From Candidatus Albibeggiatoa sp. nov. NOAA (GTDB lineage: Bacteria; Pseudomonadota; Gammaproteobacteria; Beggiatoales; Beggiatoaceae), in assembly GCA_025800385.1 (NCBI GenBank), contig JAOXRS010000047.1:124001-188000 (forward strand): a DNA stretch of 64,000 nucleotides, in the 5' to 3' direction. The notes below the pieces were generated by a model, which had not been told where the DNA came from, ran no database searches, and saw only the letters and a program-made list of their open reading frames with translations. Of this stretch, positions 35,290-45,242 are shown piece by piece. Position 1 is the first letter of the stretch. Every line of letters begins with the position of its first letter. A program made the translations under genes and the position numbers.

Positions 35290-38200
35290 ATGGATAAGGA
35301 ATTTTTTGAGCTTGCTCCAACCCCCCAATGTTTATTAACACCAGAAGGAAAACTTGTTGAAGTAAATACAGCCATGACTCGCTTGCTAGGATTGGCACGC
35401 CAGTTAGTGTTGGCAACAGATTTATTTCATTTTATTTATGCAGAAGATCACGCAACCACCATCAAACAATTAGCAATATTACCCACAAAACGTTGCATTC
35501 AAATCGAAAACCGCTGTCGACAAGCTGATGGCACTTATCGGTGGTTATTATGGACGATTAATGTTGCACCACAATCATGGTGTCAGCACCATAAAGAGCC
35601 ACATTTATACTATGCTATTGCCAGTGATATTTCCGCTTATAAACCTGCCCAAGATGTCACCAATATTTCCTCTCAGTTTCAAACCAGTCAACATTTTTTA
35701 TCTGTTTTTATCAACGAAGTACCTATTGGTGTCTGTGTGACCGATGAAAATGGCTATTTTATTCAAGTCAATGCTACTTACTGCCAAATTTACGGATATA
35801 CCGCTGAAGAGCTATTAGGGCAACATTTCACCATCGTAGTGCAGCCGCAACAGCATGATTATGCCAATAAGTTATATGCAAAATGTATTGAAGAAGGTAC
35901 GCGGGAATTGCCAACAGAATGGCGTGTAATGCATAAAACAGGGTTTTTAATCGATATTGAAGTCAGTGCCTGTATTGTGCAGCTGCCAAATGGACAACGT
36001 TATAAACTAACCACGATTAATAATATTTCGCAGCGTAAACAAGCAGAGCGACAACGTGAAGTAGTTGAAGAAGCTCTGAAAGAACAGTTACAACATAATC
36101 AAGCTATTATTCAAAGTGCATTAGATGGCTTCTGTATGTTGGATATGGATTTACAGTTACAAGAAGTGAATCCAGCCTTCTGCCAGTTAGTGGGTTATGA
36201 AAAACAAGCGTTAAGCCAAATGTCTCTGCTCAACCTCATCGTACCTGATAAGAAAAAGCCCGTATATGCTTGGTTAGAATCATTGAAGCAACAAGGTCAA
36301 ATCACATTTGAAACCCAATTCCGACACTTCAAGCATCACTGTATTAACGTTGAAATCAACGCCAATTTAGCCTGTTTTCAAAATCGAAAGCTTATTTTCA
36401 TGTTCTTACGTGATGTCAGTTTGCGTAAAGAAACAGAAGTAGCATTACAAGAAGCCAAGCATAGCGCGGAAATGGCCAATCGTTCTAAAAGTGAATTTTT
36501 AGCCACTATGAGTCATGAAGTGCGTACACCCATGAATGGTGTGATGGGGATTGCTGAATTACTACTGGATACCAAACTGGATGCACAACAACGCCACTAT
36601 GTGAACTTAATTCGTAGCTCGGGTGAAGGTTTATTGACTGTTATCAATGATGTATTAGATTTTGCAAAAATTGAGGCAGGTAAATTAAAACTGGAAACGG
36701 TGGAATTTGATTTATCCAGTTTGCTGGAAGAAGTTATTGAGTTATTTAGCCCACCCGCGAATCAAAAAGGCTTAGAAATGGCCTGTCGTTTTCCGCCTTT
36801 ATTACCCAATTTATTGATCGGTGACCCCGGACGATTACGTCAAATTATCACGAATTTATTAGGTAATGCGATTAAGTTTACTGAACAAGGAGAGGTTGTT
36901 TTATCTGTAGCCATGGTAGATGAGACAGATCAATATTTACGCTTACACTTTGAAGTACGTGATACAGGGATTGGCATCAGCACCGATGATAGAACCCGTT
37001 TATTCCAACCTTTTTGCCAATTAGACAGTTCAACCACGCGCCAATATGGTGGCACAGGACTGGGTTTAATGATTTGTCAGCGTCTGATTGAGATGATGCA
37101 AGGTAAAATTGGAGTTGATAGCCAACTTGGTCAAGGCAGTACTTTTTGGTTTGAAATTGGTCTAGGTAAGTCCACGCATCATGTTAACAAAGAATTACCT
37201 GATATTTCCATTTTGCAAGGACGACGGGTGTTGATTGTCGATGATAACACTACTAACTGTGAAATCTTATATTCACAAACCCGTAATTGGGGACTGATCC
37301 CAGATGTTGCTACCAGTGCAGAAGAAGGATTAAACAAGCTTTATCGGGCTGTTCAAGCAAACAAGTTATATGATTTAGCCATTATTGATTTTATGATGCC
37401 GCATATGGATGGTGCAAGTTTGGCGCAGCGAGTAAAACTAGATAAGTCCGTCAGTACTCTACCTCTTATTATGCTAACTTCGGTACATCAGCCAATGGAT
37501 AATCCTGAAATTAAAAAATTATTGGCAAGCCGTTTATACAAACCTGTTTCACAAAAAAAATTATTAGACTGTTTGTTGCGCGCGATTTCACCTGATTTAG
37601 CTCCACCTATTGCAGATGAAGAATCCACTCAACCACAACAGAAGCAATTTAATCAACGTTGGAAATTATTATTAGCTGAAGATAATTTAATTAACCAAGA
37701 AGTTGCTGTTGATATGCTGAAAAATTTAGGCTGTGAAGTGACGGTAGTGGATAATGGAGTAGATGCGCTAAATCAAAGAATGATAGGTCATTATGATTTA
37801 ATATTGATGGATTGCCATATGCCACAAATGGATGGTTTTATTGCAACCCAAAAAATACGCATTTGGGAAGCAGAGCAAAAGTCACGACCACACATTGTGA
37901 TTATTGCGCTAACCGCAAATGCCATGCAAGGTGATAGAGAACGATGCTTAGCATGTGGTATGGATGATTATATTAGTAAGCCAGTAACCTCAAAAGACCT
38001 ATATCAAACGATTTTACATTGGCTAAGTGAGAAACAAACGGAGCTTACCGCAATGAATGCTCAACCAATTAAAACCATAGAGTCAAAACCTTGTCGTGAT
38101 TTGGAAGCAATTACCACATTGCCTATTGTTGATACCAAAAGCTTAGATGTGTTACGTCAAGAAATGAAAGGGAGGGGAATTGGTTGGTTAGTTGATTTGT

Positions 38201-38460
38201 ATTTAGGGGAACTGCCTAATTATTTATCTGAGTTAGATACGGCTGTTGATAAAAAAGATACAGAATCAATTTATCTCGCCGCACATAAGTTTAAAGGTGG
38301 TAGTGCAAATCTAGGTGCGCAACAAGTTGTCCAGCTGTGTAAGCTCATCGAAACAAAAGCACGCGAAAAGGATATGGTGGCAATTAGTAATTTAATGGAA
38401 CATACCTCACCTATTGTCGAGCAGTTAAAACAAGCTTTGGCGGTAGAAAAAGAAAAATAG
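35290..38460 (+). CDS. Hybrid histidine kinase: three PAS, HisKA, HATPase, two receivers, Hpt
   Basis: A cytoplasmic phosphorelay protein of 1056 residues from ATG 35290; a TTG six codons upstream is also possible. It has no membrane helices. Three PAS domains come first (about 5-115, 130-245, 260-385). Next is HisKA with H box TMSHEVRTPMNG (His409), then HATPase (NLLGNAIKFTEQG, DTGIGIS, GGTGLGL). Receiver 1 (LIVDDN, IIDFMMPHMDG) and receiver 2 (LLAEDN, LMDCHMPQMDG, KPVTS) both keep the phospho-Asp. The C-terminal Hpt has its acceptor His in AAHKFKGGSANLGA. The BarA/TorS-like layout suggests an internal His-Asp-His relay to an unlinked regulator. The PAS ligands are unknown and no haem or flavin motif was recognised. 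Confidence 0.92.
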   Translation: MDKEFFELAPTPQCLLTPEGKLVEVNTAMTRLLGLARQLVLATDLFHFIYAEDHATTIKQLAILPTKRCIQIENRCRQADGTYRWLLWTINVAPQSWCQHHKEPHLYYAIASDISAYKPAQDVTNISSQFQTSQHFLSVFINEVPIGVCVTDENGYFIQVNATYCQIYGYTAEELLGQHFTIVVQPQQHDYANKLYAKCIEEGTRELPTEWRVMHKTGFLIDIEVSACIVQLPNGQRYKLTTINNISQRKQAERQREVVEEALKEQLQHNQAIIQSALDGFCMLDMDLQLQEVNPAFCQLVGYEKQALSQMSLLNLIVPDKKKPVYAWLESLKQQGQITFETQFRHFKHHCINVEINANLACFQNRKLIFMFLRDVSLRKETEVALQEAKHSAEMANRSKSEFLATMSHEVRTPMNGVMGIAELLLDTKLDAQQRHYVNLIRSSGEGLLTVINDVLDFAKIEAGKLKLETVEFDLSSLLEEVIELFSPPANQKGLEMACRFPPLLPNLLIGDPGRLRQIITNLLGNAIKFTEQGEVVLSVAMVDETDQYLRLHFEVRDTGIGISTDDRTRLFQPFCQLDSSTTRQYGGTGLGLMICQRLIEMMQGKIGVDSQLGQGSTFWFEIGLGKSTHHVNKELPDISILQGRRVLIVDDNTTNCEILYSQTRNWGLIPDVATSAEEGLNKLYRAVQANKLYDLAIIDFMMPHMDGASLAQRVKLDKSVSTLPLIMLTSVHQPMDNPEIKKLLASRLYKPVSQKKLLDCLLRAISPDLAPPIADEESTQPQQKQFNQRWKLLLAEDNLINQEVAVDMLKNLGCEVTVVDNGVDALNQRMIGHYDLILMDCHMPQMDGFIATQKIRIWEAEQKSRPHIVIIALTANAMQGDRERCLACGMDDYISKPVTSKDLYQTILHWLSEKQTELTAMNAQPIKTIESKPCRDLEAITTLPIVDTKSLDVLRQEMKGRGIGWLVDLYLGELPNYLSELDTAVDKKDTESIYLAAHKFKGGSANLGAQQVVQLCKLIETKAREKDMVAISNLMEHTSPIVEQLKQALAVEKEK

Positions 38461-38690
38461 AGAATTTTAAAGAGGTCGCTAGTAACTGTCTATACACCCT
38501 AATATCATAATTTTGAACATGATAAGCTTAATCCGCTAGCATCATACCCAAAAATATGTCATATTGATGCCCTATTAACTGAAAATTATCAATCACTTAT
38601 AAGAAAATTATTGATAATAATAAACCGAGTTTATAGCTAGGCAGACGATAATAACAATAAAAAAGACAGTATGACACGAGGAGTTTTGGT

Positions 38691-39404
38691 ATGACCCAGC
38701 CACCCACAGACAGCCAATCAGCAACCAGTTCAAGTACACGCGGAGCTAAAACAGGTGCACAGCCTTATACACCGATAGAAGCACAAGCTGAGACAATGGA
38801 ATGTGGTGCAGCGATTGGTCGTGGCCAAATGGAGCAGTTTGTAAAAAGCTTCCAACAAAGTGCAAGACGTTGGGAAGGTATTGTTTATCCTGCTTTATTT
38901 GCATTTGCAGTATTGGCTGCATATGGTTTCTTTTTGATTTACAGTTTAACAGGTGATATGCGCTCCATTGCTCGTAGTATTGACCCAGATATGGCAGAGC
39001 ATATGGCCTCCATGTCAAAAAATATTGGGGACTTATCCAAACAAATCAGTACCATGACAGTAACCATGAATGAGATTTCACTTAAATTGGATACCCTACC
39101 GCCAATGCTGAAATATATGGGTTACATGGAACAGGCAATGGTCAGAATGGATGAATCCATTACAGGCATGGATAGTTCTATTACGCGTATGGATGAATCA
39201 ATGGCTAGAATGGATGGGGCGATTAATCGAATGGATTTGTCAATGGCTGAGATGAATGGCTCAATGGAAAGAATGACAGAAACCATGCGTACCATGAGTG
39301 TCTCTACCGATCAAATGCGCCATGATGTGGCTAAAATGAGTTATGGCTTAACTAACTTGTCTCGTCCCATGTCTTTCGTAAATAGCTTTCCCATGCCTTG
39401 GTAA
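38691..39404 (+). CDS. Single-pass membrane protein with methionine-heptad coiled coil
   Basis: 237 residues. A polar Ser/Thr-rich N-terminus (1-55) is followed by one membrane helix (about 64-86), then a long region built of seven-residue units. Residues 146-222 are eleven consecutive heptads each starting with Met, for example MDESITG, MDSSITR, MDESMAR, MDGAINR, MDLSMAE, MNGSMER. Looser heptads precede them (101-142). This predicts a long coiled coil with Met at one core position. SD GAGGAG is 8 bases from the ATG. No signal peptide or enzymatic motif was seen, and I recognise no named family. It lies between two hybrid kinases, and a role in sensing or scaffolding is speculation. Confidence 0.75.
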   Translation: MTQPPTDSQSATSSSTRGAKTGAQPYTPIEAQAETMECGAAIGRGQMEQFVKSFQQSARRWEGIVYPALFAFAVLAAYGFFLIYSLTGDMRSIARSIDPDMAEHMASMSKNIGDLSKQISTMTVTMNEISLKLDTLPPMLKYMGYMEQAMVRMDESITGMDSSITRMDESMARMDGAINRMDLSMAEMNGSMERMTETMRTMSVSTDQMRHDVAKMSYGLTNLSRPMSFVNSFPMPW

Positions 39405-39410
39405 GCAAGG

Positions 39411-39441
39411 GGGCTGTCATGTTTAGTAAGATATGCAGCCC
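39411..39441. terminator. Possible bidirectional hairpin between convergent genes
   Basis: GGGCTG (39411-39416) and CAGCCC (39436-39441) pair perfectly. They lie in the 52-base gap between the heptad protein and the convergent hybrid kinase. There is no strong T-run on either side. Confidence 0.4.
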
Positions 39442-39456
39442 TACTTAAAGCCAGTC

Positions 39457-42400
39457 TTAGCAAGGACAGTCTTCTGCAAACGGTTTAACTAATTCTAAGA
39501 TTCTATCATCCTCAAAATTATTAGCTAAGGTTTTAACCTGTTTAGCAAAAAAAGCTAGACTTGCATCCTCTTTAGAGAGTTCATCTACATATTCAGATAA
39601 TCCCATCATGTCACCTTGCATCGCCAAATCATATAACTGGTTGGCTTGCTCTGCTGATAATGTCCACTCATTTGTTAAATCTGTTTCGTCATTGTTTGAT
39701 GAGATTGTTGCATCTAATGCTTGGTCAGATTCAATATCTTCTGCACCATAAATCCATTCTAAGTTTAAATATTCTTGTAAATAAGTAAATAATACATCTG
39801 CATGAACAGGTTTGGGTATAAATGCGCTACAGCCCGCGGCAAAGCTTTGCTCTTGATGATAATCAAATACACTGGCAGAAACCACGATAATCGGCAATGT
39901 TTGGAACTCTGGCATAGTGCGTAAACGGCGAGATAATTCAAACCCATCTAATTTAGGCATCACTAAATCTGTCATAACTAAGTCTGGACGGTGAGCTTGC
40001 ACCATGTCTAAACCTTCCAAACCATTCTCAGCTTCAATAATATTAAAGTCTAAAGGTGACAATAGGCTGTTTAAAACCATACGATTTTCTTTTTTATCAT
40101 CAATCACTAAGAGTGTATGCCTCTTACCTTTATAGCCTAAAATATGTTGATAAGGGGTTTGTGTCTGATGGGCTTTTACTAAATTTGATGCTTCTGGTAA
40201 AGCCAGCGTAATCCAAAAACAACTGCCTTGCCCTTTGGTACTCCTAACATGTAACTCCCCCCCCATCATATCAATAATACGTTTAGTGATCGTGAGGCCA
40301 AGCCCTGTTCCTTCCGCTTTATGCTCTGAACTACCTGCCTGTTGAAAGGGTTTAAAAATATGTTGAAGGTCTTGTTCTGAAATGCCCACGCCTGTGTCTT
40401 CGACCTGAAAACGCATTTTGCCATCTTCGCAACCCACTTTTAGAATCACACCACCATGCTCAGTAAATTTAATTGCATTTGCTAGTAAATTGATGAGGGT
40501 TTGACGTAAACGCTTTTCATCCGCTCTAACACCAAGCGGCAATGTGGTAATTGGTTCGAACATGAAGGAGATACCTTTTTGTTCAGCACGAATTTGAAAT
40601 AGCTCAACAATACTTTGTAGAAAGTCGTTGAAATTAAAGTCCGTCGGATAAAGTTCAATACGATTGGCTTCAATTTTAGATAAGTCTAGGATATCATTAA
40701 TTAAAGTGAGCAAATATTCGCCACTGCGCTGGATGATTTGAGTACCTTCTTTTTGCTTCTCAGTTAAATCAACATCCCGTCCTAAAATTTGTGCATAACC
40801 TAAAATCCCATTCAGTGGGGTGCGCAGTTCATGACTCATATTGGCCAGAAACGTACTTTTTGCCTGATTGGCAACATCAGCAGCTTCTTTGGATTTACGC
40901 AAATCTTCCTCAACTTGTTTTTGGGCAGAAATATCAACATGGGTACCAATAAAACGAGCTGCTTCTCCATTTTCACCCCATAAACCAAAGCCACGTGATA
41001 ATATCCATACATCATGCCCTTTTTTATGTTTCATCCTAAATATTTGTTCATAAACAGGTATTTTCTTATCTAAATAATTTTGAACTGCTTCAAATGCGGC
41101 ACCCCTATCATCAGGATGCAATAAGCTATTCCAAGTGGCTAAATTATTGTCTAACTCATGGTCTTCATAGCCCAGCATACTTTTCCAACGTGGAGAAAGA
41201 TAAATTTGTTCTTTGGCTAAATGCCAATCCCATAAGCCATCATTTGCCCCACGCATTGCAAGATTAAAGCGTTCCTCACTGGTTTTTAAAGCAGCTTCTT
41301 TACCTCTTAACTCTTCAAACATAGTATTAAAAGCAGTGGCAAGTTTACCTATTTCATCATGGGTTTTAATTGGAATCGTATTATTACTATGTAAAAAACT
41401 ACCAGAAGCGGTAACCTGCTCTAAATATTCAGAAATATAAGACAATGGTTTAATCAAATAACTCACAATAATACTAAGCAAAATAAGAATAGCCAATAAG
41501 GAAATTAGGCCAATGGCTAAAATAGTTTCGGTCAGCATTTTTGATGGGTGCATGATTTCAGAAAGTGGTACGGTCATGACCAAAGACCAAGGCGTATCGG
41601 TATTGCCAATTTGTAAAGGCACATAAATTTTATAAATATCTTGGTTCAAAATTTCAGAAAATGTCGTCGTTGAAAATTGTCGACCCTCAGCAATGATTTG
41701 TTTTGCCCCTAAATCATCACCAATTTCACTGATATTTTTACCAACATAATAAGGGTTAATATTCGCAACATACATACCGCCATTTGCAATTAAGGCTGTG
41801 TGACCTGTATCAAAAATTCTAGCGGCCAATGCTTTGCGCTGCAAAATACTTAATTCATAATCAACACCCACAACACCTAAAAACTGTCCATTATCCACCA
41901 CAGGCATAATTGCACTGATTAACAACATATCTTTACCTGACACTTTATAAACATAAGGATCAAGTAAGGTTTCAAATCCATTTTCACGAGGCACTTGGTA
42001 GTAATCCGAAGTTTCCCAGTCTACATTAGGCTCTACAATGATTTCCTGATTGTTATCATCCCAATGCCAATATGAATTCACCCGCCCAGTTTCATCGTGC
42101 CCCATTGTATTTTTATATTGTTCATCTAAGCCATCAAACGCATTAGGTTCCCATAATGTCCATGTACCTAATACATCTTTATCATCTTCAACCGCCGCGA
42201 TTAGAATTTTATCCACTAAATCCCTATCTGTTTTTTTTGCATCAAGCATTTCTTTAAATGTTGTTTTAAGTACGCGAGCCTTTTCTAAAATTAGGTCTAG
42301 TTCTAATTGGATTGTGAGTCCATTTTGACGGGCTGTATGTTCAACTACATCAAAGGAAAGCTTTTGTGTTACTTGGCTGGAGCGTTGATAAATCACTAAT

Positions 42401-42468
42401 GTAGCAACTAAAAAGGCAATACTAAGCATTAACCCTACAGTTAAGGTGATTTTAGTCTTTATTGTCAT
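39457..42468 (-). CDS. Hybrid histidine kinase: Cache, HAMP, PAS, HisKA, HATPase, receiver
   Basis: A membrane hybrid kinase of 1003 residues. A helix at about 7-27 is followed by a periplasmic double-Cache domain (about 35-305; FDGLDEQYKN, GVVGVDYELS), a second helix (about 315-340) and HAMP (about 342-395). A PAS domain with PAC tail follows (about 400-520; GANDGLWDWHL). HisKA has H box NMSHELRTPLNG, and HATPase shows NLLANAIKFTEHG, DTGVGIS and GTGLGLT. The receiver (about 785-905) has phospho-Asp in MTDLVMPKLDG. The acidic C-terminal tail (about 930-1003) resembles tails of other hybrid kinases but lacks a clear Hpt His. Cache domains of this type usually sense amino or carboxylic acids. 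No regulator lies next to it. Confidence 0.92.
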   Translation of the reverse strand: MTIKTKITLTVGLMLSIAFLVATLVIYQRSSQVTQKLSFDVVEHTARQNGLTIQLELDLILEKARVLKTTFKEMLDAKKTDRDLVDKILIAAVEDDKDVLGTWTLWEPNAFDGLDEQYKNTMGHDETGRVNSYWHWDDNNQEIIVEPNVDWETSDYYQVPRENGFETLLDPYVYKVSGKDMLLISAIMPVVDNGQFLGVVGVDYELSILQRKALAARIFDTGHTALIANGGMYVANINPYYVGKNISEIGDDLGAKQIIAEGRQFSTTTFSEILNQDIYKIYVPLQIGNTDTPWSLVMTVPLSEIMHPSKMLTETILAIGLISLLAILILLSIIVSYLIKPLSYISEYLEQVTASGSFLHSNNTIPIKTHDEIGKLATAFNTMFEELRGKEAALKTSEERFNLAMRGANDGLWDWHLAKEQIYLSPRWKSMLGYEDHELDNNLATWNSLLHPDDRGAAFEAVQNYLDKKIPVYEQIFRMKHKKGHDVWILSRGFGLWGENGEAARFIGTHVDISAQKQVEEDLRKSKEAADVANQAKSTFLANMSHELRTPLNGILGYAQILGRDVDLTEKQKEGTQIIQRSGEYLLTLINDILDLSKIEANRIELYPTDFNFNDFLQSIVELFQIRAEQKGISFMFEPITTLPLGVRADEKRLRQTLINLLANAIKFTEHGGVILKVGCEDGKMRFQVEDTGVGISEQDLQHIFKPFQQAGSSEHKAEGTGLGLTITKRIIDMMGGELHVRSTKGQGSCFWITLALPEASNLVKAHQTQTPYQHILGYKGKRHTLLVIDDKKENRMVLNSLLSPLDFNIIEAENGLEGLDMVQAHRPDLVMTDLVMPKLDGFELSRRLRTMPEFQTLPIIVVSASVFDYHQEQSFAAGCSAFIPKPVHADVLFTYLQEYLNLEWIYGAEDIESDQALDATISSNNDETDLTNEWTLSAEQANQLYDLAMQGDMMGLSEYVDELSKEDASLAFFAKQVKTLANNFEDDRILELVKPFAEDCPC

Positions 42469-42797
42469 CAGGTATCCCCTCCCCTGAGCAAGCTGGCTTG
42501 ATATTCTGGCACTAGTAAAATTTAAGCAAACTTAGTGCACTAAAGACTGACGAATTGTTAGTAATATAACAAAAAAAAGTATAGATGAAATAAAAGATAA
42601 ATAGGAGGAAACGTAAACAAAAAATAAAATAACTTAGTAAAATACTTGGATATAATAACCCAGTATTACACTATCAATAGGTAACATCTTTTCGTCAATA
42701 TTGTCATAAGGATGATATAGCACTATCACTTAGGTTCAATACAATTAATGGTTGTTCACTAACAGTTATACTGAACCCAAGTTTCATGTATCCGCCA
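42469..42797. other. 329-bp intergenic region
   Basis: It lies between hspQ (minus, ending at 42798) and the hybrid kinase start (minus, 42468), so it should hold the kinase promoter. Apart from the 11-bp inverted repeat at 42728-42782, it is AT-rich without recognisable features. Confidence 0.4.
42728..42782 (-). repeat. 11-bp inverted repeat downstream of hspQ
   Basis: ACTTAGGTTCA (42728-42738) and TGAACCCAAGT (42772-42782) match at 10 of 11 positions, spaced by 33 bases. It starts 15 bases after the hspQ stop. There is no T-run, so a 3'-end-protecting hairpin or weak terminator is possible. Confidence 0.45.
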
Positions 42798-43118
42798 TTA
42801 ATTTAATCGGCTTAATATGTAGCGTCCTTGCTTAAATTCTGAAAAGTGTTCTTTTATTGCGGGGTGCTCAATAGGTTCAGCAGTATTGTCAGCTGATAAA
42901 TGTCTTTCTGCGACATAAGTTTGTTGAGCTGAGCTATGTACCAGCACATGATACCAAGGCTTATCCTTAGGTGGCCGTGATTTGGCAACTTGCTCATACC
43001 ATGTGTCAGATAGCATAAACTGTGGATCAACATCGATAATCACACCGCGATAATTAAATTTAGTGTGATAGACCAATTGACCCACAAAGAATAAAGGTTG
43101 CACGATTTCAGTCATCAA
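42798..43118 (-). CDS. hspQ: Heat shock protein HspQ / hemimethylated-DNA-binding-like protein
   Basis: A 106-residue YccV-type protein. The diagnostic pattern is VGQLVYHTKFNYRGVIIDVD, then DKPWYHVLVH and YVAERHLS. In E. coli HspQ is a heat-shock protein acting as a specificity factor and substrate of the Lon protease; older work describes hemimethylated oriC binding. The domain fills nearly the whole protein and the length is normal. It begins 8 bases downstream of the accA stop on the same strand, so the two probably share a transcript. Confidence 0.92.
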   Translation of the reverse strand: MMTEIVQPLFFVGQLVYHTKFNYRGVIIDVDPQFMLSDTWYEQVAKSRPPKDKPWYHVLVHSSAQQTYVAERHLSADNTAEPIEHPAIKEHFSEFKQGRYILSRLN

Positions 43119-43126
43119 AGCATCCT

Positions 43127-44092
43127 TTAAGCATTGTCTTCAATAAATTCACCAAAACTCATAAAGCGTTGATAACGAGCTTCTACAAGTTCGTCAACGG
43201 GTTGCTTTTCTAATTCATCTAATAGTGTATTCAATGTATTTGACAAATTTTCATACATTGTTGACATACTACGATGCGCACCGCCTAATGGTTCTGGAAT
43301 AATTTCATCAATTAAGCCTAGTTCTTTTAAGCGATTTGATGTCATATTCATGGCTTCAGCTGCTTCAGGGGCTTTTTCTGCACTTTTCCATAAAATAGAA
43401 GCACAGCCTTCAGGAGAAATCACGGAATAAGTACTATATTCCAACATACATACTTTATCACCCACACCAATCGCTAATGCGCCACCTGAACCACCTTCAC
43501 CAATCACAGTGCAAATAACAGGGGTTTTTAAGCTAGACATTTCGTATAGGTTACGCGCGATGGCTTCACTTTGACCACGTTCTTCAGCATCTACACCGGG
43601 GTATGCGCCAGGAGTGTCGATAAAGGTCAAAATAGGTAATTGGAATCGTTCCGCCATTTTCATCAAGCGTAATGCTTTGCGATAGCCTTCTGGACGGGGC
43701 ATACCAAAGTTACGTTGAATTTTTTCTTTTGTATCACGGCCTTTTTGTTGTCCGATAACCATGACAGGGCGATCGTTTAAACGCGCAAGGCCACACACAA
43801 GGGCAGGGTCATCAGCAAAAGCACGATCACCGTGCAGCTCTTGGAAATCGGTAAAGACATTTTCAATATAGTCTAAAGTGTATGGGCGTTGTGGATGACG
43901 CGCCAATTGCGAAATTTGCCAAGCAGTAAGTGATGAGAAAATAGACTTTGTCAGTTCTTGGCTTTTAGTTTTAAGACGTTCAATTTCATCACTGATATTA
44001 ATGTCGTTATCATTGCTGACATAGTGTAATTCTTCGATTTTCGCTTCTAGCTCTGCAATCGGTTGTTCAAAGTCAAGAAAGTTGAGGTTCAT
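43127..44092 (-). CDS. accA: Acetyl-CoA carboxylase carboxyltransferase subunit alpha
   Basis: 321 residues, normal length, cytosolic. With AccD it transfers carboxyl from carboxybiotin to acetyl-CoA, giving malonyl-CoA for fatty-acid synthesis. Family landmarks are the N-terminal [32 protein letters not shown], the FDTPGAYPG-type segment (here [11 protein letters not shown]), [15 protein letters not shown] and [12 protein letters not shown]. It is followed 8 bases on by hspQ. No dnaE lies upstream, unlike E. coli; instead there is a 636-base region without genes. Confidence 0.96.
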   Translation of the reverse strand: MNLNFLDFEQPIAELEAKIEELHYVSNDNDINISDEIERLKTKSQELTKSIFSSLTAWQISQLARHPQRPYTLDYIENVFTDFQELHGDRAFADDPALVCGLARLNDRPVMVIGQQKGRDTKEKIQRNFGMPRPEGYRKALRLMKMAERFQLPILTFIDTPGAYPGVDAEERGQSEAIARNLYEMSSLKTPVICTVIGEGGSGGALAIGVGDKVCMLEYSTYSVISPEGCASILWKSAEKAPEAAEAMNMTSNRLKELGLIDEIIPEPLGGAHRSMSTMYENLSNTLNTLLDELEKQPVDELVEARYQRFMSFGEFIEDNA

Positions 44093-44662
44093 TGATGTCC
44101 TTAGTTATATTTTTTAGCTTTTAGAGTATTGTTTATGTTGGGATTAACTTTAGGTAAACAATAGCTTGTCGTTATACGGCTTATGGAAATATTTTTTAAT
44201 CTATAAATAAGTGTTCTGTATTCTATAAAAGAAGTTCACATTCAAAACAGCACATTTTAGCTAAGTTTAATATGAAATGCGACTAATGAGCTTGACTTTT
44301 GATTGATATTTTTATAGACACTGATTTTTAGCCATCGCTAAATCAATATAAATGAGAAGCTAGTGGGGACAAATAGCAATTCATATACAAATCACTATCA
44401 AATACTTAACAGCATTTTTACAACTTGAGGGATTGAGTATTGAAATACGCTTCTACAAAGAGAAAGCCTTTTTATACCTAATTGAATCTAAATAAACCTT
44501 ACAAAAGCATTCTCATAACAAACTATTTTTTACGAGAAAACATATTTTTAAATACAGATAAATTAAATTGATATAATAAACCATTATAAATCCAAAAATA
44601 TGAGCAATATTGTACAAAGTTTATTCTTTTACAGTAGATTCCTTCTTCAACGTTATATTTTC

Positions 44663-44677
44663 AGGACTGGCAGTCCT
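44663..44677. promoter_or_regulatory. Perfect short palindrome AGGACT-GGC-AGTCCT
   Basis: Six-base arms around a GGC centre, 51 bases upstream of the likely start of the DUF3574 gene. The position suits an operator or leader hairpin. Function is unproven. Confidence 0.3.
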
Positions 44678-44713
44678 AACATCTAAAACGGAATTGACTA
44701 CATCACATAATTG

Positions 44714-44720
44714 AAAGGAG
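44714..44720 (+). promoter_or_regulatory. Shine-Dalgarno choosing the DUF3574 start
   Basis: AAAGGAG ends 8 bases before the ATG at 44729. It would lie inside the coding region of the alternative TTG at 44711, so the ATG is preferred. Confidence 0.6.
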
Positions 44721-44728
44721 CAAAATAT

Positions 44729-45241
44729 ATGGTATCAGCATTAATCAAAAACAGTGTCGTGATAAGTGTATTGCTTGTCATTTCGCCTATAACAATGGCG
44801 GCTGAAACAGCTTGTGAGTATAAGCTTTTTTTTGGTTTATCAATTCCTAGTGGAAATGCAGTCAGTTCTGAAGAATGGGAAAGATTTGTAGCAGAAACAA
44901 TTGTCACGGAGCTAAAAATTGCGCAGTACGATGGTTTTAATATCAGTGATGCAAAAGGCTATTGGAAAGGAAAATCTGAAGATTCACACATTCTATCTAT
45001 TGTCTCTTCAAATCATTGTGAAAGTGAGAAAAATCAACCGTTGTTGGCTGCACTACGAAAAATTGCTCAAAAATATAAAACAAACTACAAACAGGACTCT
45101 GTTGGCTTTAGCAGTACATTACTTTATGAAGCCAGCTTTAATAATGAGTGGCTTGATGAACCACGATACAATCACAAAAATCTGATAGAGTTGTTCTATA
45201 AAAGTAAAAAAGGGTTTTCACAAAACAATAGTGTGGAATAG
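44729..45241 (+). CDS. Secreted DUF3574-like protein
   Basis: 170 residues from the ATG at 44729. The signal peptide VISVLLVISPITMAAE is cleaved near MAA, so the protein is periplasmic or exported. The mature part follows the DUF3574 pattern: LFFGLSIPSGNAVSSEEWERF, then DGFNISDAKGYWKG, a run of beta-strand residues, and YKTNYKQDSVGF. The function of DUF3574 is unknown. The C-terminal 35 residues extend past the domain. It converges with the REC-REC-GGDEF gene, with one base between the two ORF ends. Confidence 0.68.
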   Translation: MVSALIKNSVVISVLLVISPITMAAETACEYKLFFGLSIPSGNAVSSEEWERFVAETIVTELKIAQYDGFNISDAKGYWKGKSEDSHILSIVSSNHCESEKNQPLLAALRKIAQKYKTNYKQDSVGFSSTLLYEASFNNEWLDEPRYNHKNLIELFYKSKKGFSQNNSVE

Positions 45242-45242
45242 C

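Larger units (their letters stand above)
44093..44728. other. 636-bp intergenic region, the largest gene-free stretch
   Basis: Strongly AT-rich sequence between divergent accA and the DUF3574 gene. I found no ORF with coding character and no tRNA or riboswitch. One short perfect palindrome at 44663-44677 lies upstream of the DUF3574 gene. A decayed gene or unrecognised small RNA cannot be excluded. Confidence 0.4.

Noticed and set aside
44093-44728. Possible non-coding RNA in the largest gene-free stretch
   Set aside because: Apart from one short palindrome I found no stable stem set, T-run or conserved RNA motif, so no RNA call is justified.
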